From Mycobacterium gallinarum (GTDB taxonomy: Bacteria; Actinomycetota; Actinomycetes; Mycobacteriales; Mycobacteriaceae), in contig NZ_AP022601.1 in NCBI RefSeq assembly GCF_010726765.1, positions 3,844,001 to 3,908,000 of the forward strand: a stretch of DNA of 64,000 nt, read 5' to 3'. The stretch's first letter is position 1. The number at the start of each line of letters is the position of its first letter. The position numbers were made by a program, and so were the translations under genes. The notes beneath the pieces were generated by a model. That model made no database searches and was not told where the DNA came from. It was given only the letters and a program-made list of their open reading frames with translations. Positions 62,917 to 64,000 of the stretch are shown here, one piece after another.

Positions 62917-63849
62917 ATGGCTGTGTCCACTCGCTCATCGGGTCGCCAGCCCAGCGCCGATGACCTTCTCGTGTTGCTGGCTGTCGGGCGCTCGGGCCGC
63001 TATACCATCGCCGCGGAGGAGCTCGGCCTCAACCACACCACGATCTCGCGCCGCATCAACGCGCTCGAACAGTCAGTCGGCGGCCGGGTGCTGGCCAGGG
63101 TGGCCGGCGGATGGGAGCTGACCGACCTCGGGCGCGAGGCACTGTCGGCCGCCGAAGCCGTCGAGTCGGCGGTGCGCTCGTTGTCCGTTCACACCGGCGG
63201 CCAGCGCGCGCTCGAAGGCGTGGTCCGGATATCGGCGACCGACGGTTTCTCCGCCTACATCGCCGCACCCGCCGCCGCCAAGGTGCAACGGAACCATCCA
63301 AATGTCGCGGTGGAGATCGTCGCCGCGACCCGGCGCGCCACCCAACAACGATCCGGCCTCGACGTTGAAGTCGTCGTCGGGGAGCCGAAAGTTCACCGCG
63401 CCAAGGCGATCCGACTCGGCGACTACTGTCTTGGTCTCTACGGTGCACGTGATTACCTGGCCGACAACGGAACACCGGCGAACATCGCGGACCTCGCCCG
63501 CTATCCGCTGGTGTACTTCATCGACTCGATGCTGCAGGTCGACGACCTCGACGTCGCCACGAGCTTCGCGCCGACCATGCGCGAATCTGTGACGTCCACC
63601 AACGTGTTCGTGCATGTCGAGGCGACGCGGGCGTCGGCGGGCATCGGTCTGCTGCCGTGCTTCATGGCCGACCGGCACGACGATCTGGTGCGAGTGCTGC
63701 CCGACGAGGTGGCGGTGCGATTGACGTACTGGCTCGTCACGCGTGCCGAGACGTTGCGCAGACCCGAGGTCGCGGCCGTAGTCGATGCGATCCAGCAGCG
63801 AATGACCGAACAAGCCGACGTGCTCCTCGGCGGGCCAACTCCGCGTTGA
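62917..63849 (+). CDS. LysR-family regulator of the ketone-body operon
   Basis: LysR-type regulator of 310 aa from ATG 62917, placed directly after the palindrome; longer starts would run through the operator. The wHTH is ADDLLVLLAVGRSGRYTIAAEELGLNHTTISRRINALEQSVGGRVLAR. The effector domain follows from about residue 90 (GVVRISATDGFSAYIAAPAAAKVQRNHPNVAVEIV). It is divergent from the transporter gene and is expected to respond to 3-hydroxybutyrate or acetoacetate. Confidence 0.88.
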   Translation: MAVSTRSSGRQPSADDLLVLLAVGRSGRYTIAAEELGLNHTTISRRINALEQSVGGRVLARVAGGWELTDLGREALSAAEAVESAVRSLSVHTGGQRALEGVVRISATDGFSAYIAAPAAAKVQRNHPNVAVEIVAATRRATQQRSGLDVEVVVGEPKVHRAKAIRLGDYCLGLYGARDYLADNGTPANIADLARYPLVYFIDSMLQVDDLDVATSFAPTMRESVTSTNVFVHVEATRASAGIGLLPCFMADRHDDLVRVLPDEVAVRLTYWLVTRAETLRRPEVAAVVDAIQQRMTEQADVLLGGPTPR

Positions 63850-63878
63850 CCGCGATCCGGACCGCGCCCGACCTGCAT

Positions 63879-63897
63879 CTACGTAGTAACTACGTAG
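63879..63897. promoter_or_regulatory. Tandem CTACGTAG palindromes
   Basis: CTACGTAG occurs at 63879 and 63890, 11 bp centre to centre, and the whole is nearly self-complementary. One helical turn spacing suggests a dimer-of-dimers operator, for instance of a TetR-family protein. It is about 43 bp upstream of the gene starting at 63940. Confidence 0.55.
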
Positions 63898-63939
63898 CAT
63901 AGTGATGCAACTGCTTCGACGAACGACGGGACAATACGC

Positions 63940-64000
63940 ATGCGGCGGGTCTGGTGGACGACAGCGACCGTGATGACCATCGCCGCACTTGTCGTCGGGC
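63940..64000 (+). CDS. Start of a membrane or secreted protein (3' cut by window)
   Basis: ATG 63940 opens a frame to the window end beginning MRRVWWTTATVMTIAALVVG, basic then hydrophobic, like a signal peptide or first membrane helix. The preceding tandem palindrome suggests a regulated promoter. Nothing more can be said from 20 codons. Confidence 0.45.
   Translation, partial: MRRVWWTTATVMTIAALVVG

Overview
The window is a GC-rich actinobacterial chromosome segment. It follows the order of the Mycobacterium tuberculosis cholesterol-catabolism region from about Rv3526 (kshA) to Rv3565 (aspB), with several insertions that M. tuberculosis lacks. The absence of PPE genes and the presence of a TRAP transporter, an envelope-polysaccharide locus and a ketone-body operon point to an environmental, fast-growing Mycobacterium (Mycolicibacterium-like). 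Family assignments come from motifs and remembered gene order; no database search was run.

Layout. Positions 1-5234 hold 5'-truncated kshA, a Cys-rich partner, a PknH-sensor-like lipoprotein, and a KstR-controlled leftward operon (DUF1214-like protein, SDR, sulfotransferase). Positions 5269-6684 hold an IclR regulator and a hemophore-like secreted protein. Positions 6777-11628 hold hsaE-hsaG-hsaF (end of ring A/B catabolism) with a RecQ-type helicase joined to a phosphoribosyltransferase-like domain overlapping the end of hsaF. Positions 11702-14248 hold kstD and an Hsd4B-type hydratase. Positions 14254-25526 are an 11 kb leftward operon of envelope or exopolysaccharide genes (glycosidase, ATP-grasp, polytopic protein, flippase, deacetylase, two GT2 enzymes, FemAB/GNAT, small membrane protein, epimerase), preceded by a 624 bp non-coding region rich in repeats and hairpins.

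Positions 26151-34308 are the KstR side-chain module: ltp2-chsH1-chsH2-chsE2-chsE1-cyp125 leftward, and fadA5-(NTF2-like)-ddn rightward. Positions 34374-53837 are mostly the KstR2 (HIP, ring C/D) module. Leftward from one KstR2 box run two SDRs followed, with no promoter-sized gap, by a TAXI-type TRAP transporter. Rightward run echA20-ipdA-ipdB-ipdC. After a small island (response-regulator remnant, SatD plus membrane partner, NDMA-type alcohol dehydrogenase) come fadA6-kstR2-ipdF-fadE30 leftward and fadD3-fadE31-fadE32-fadE33-(PhnD-like)-aspB rightward from a second KstR2 box.

Positions 55736-58800 hold a 13E12-type HNH gene, a degenerate IS3-like element with recognisable terminal inverted repeats, and a tiny ORF with a strong ribosome-binding site. 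Positions 58797-63849 hold a ketone-body operon (MHS-type MFS transporter, 3-hydroxybutyrate dehydrogenase, acetoacetyl-CoA synthetase) divergent from a LysR regulator, with palindromic operators between them. The last 60 bp begin another gene.

Functionally, KshA, KstD, HsaE, HsaG and HsaF act on rings A/B. Cyp125, FadA5, ChsE1/E2, ChsH1/H2 and Ltp2 remove the side chain. FadD3, FadE30-33, IpdF, IpdC, EchA20, IpdAB and FadA6 degrade HIP. The most interesting novelty is the TAXI-TRAP transporter in the KstR2 operon, which may import HIP-like keto-acids. The inserted polysaccharide locus, the RecQ-PRTase fusion and the PhnD-like protein in the HIP operon come next.
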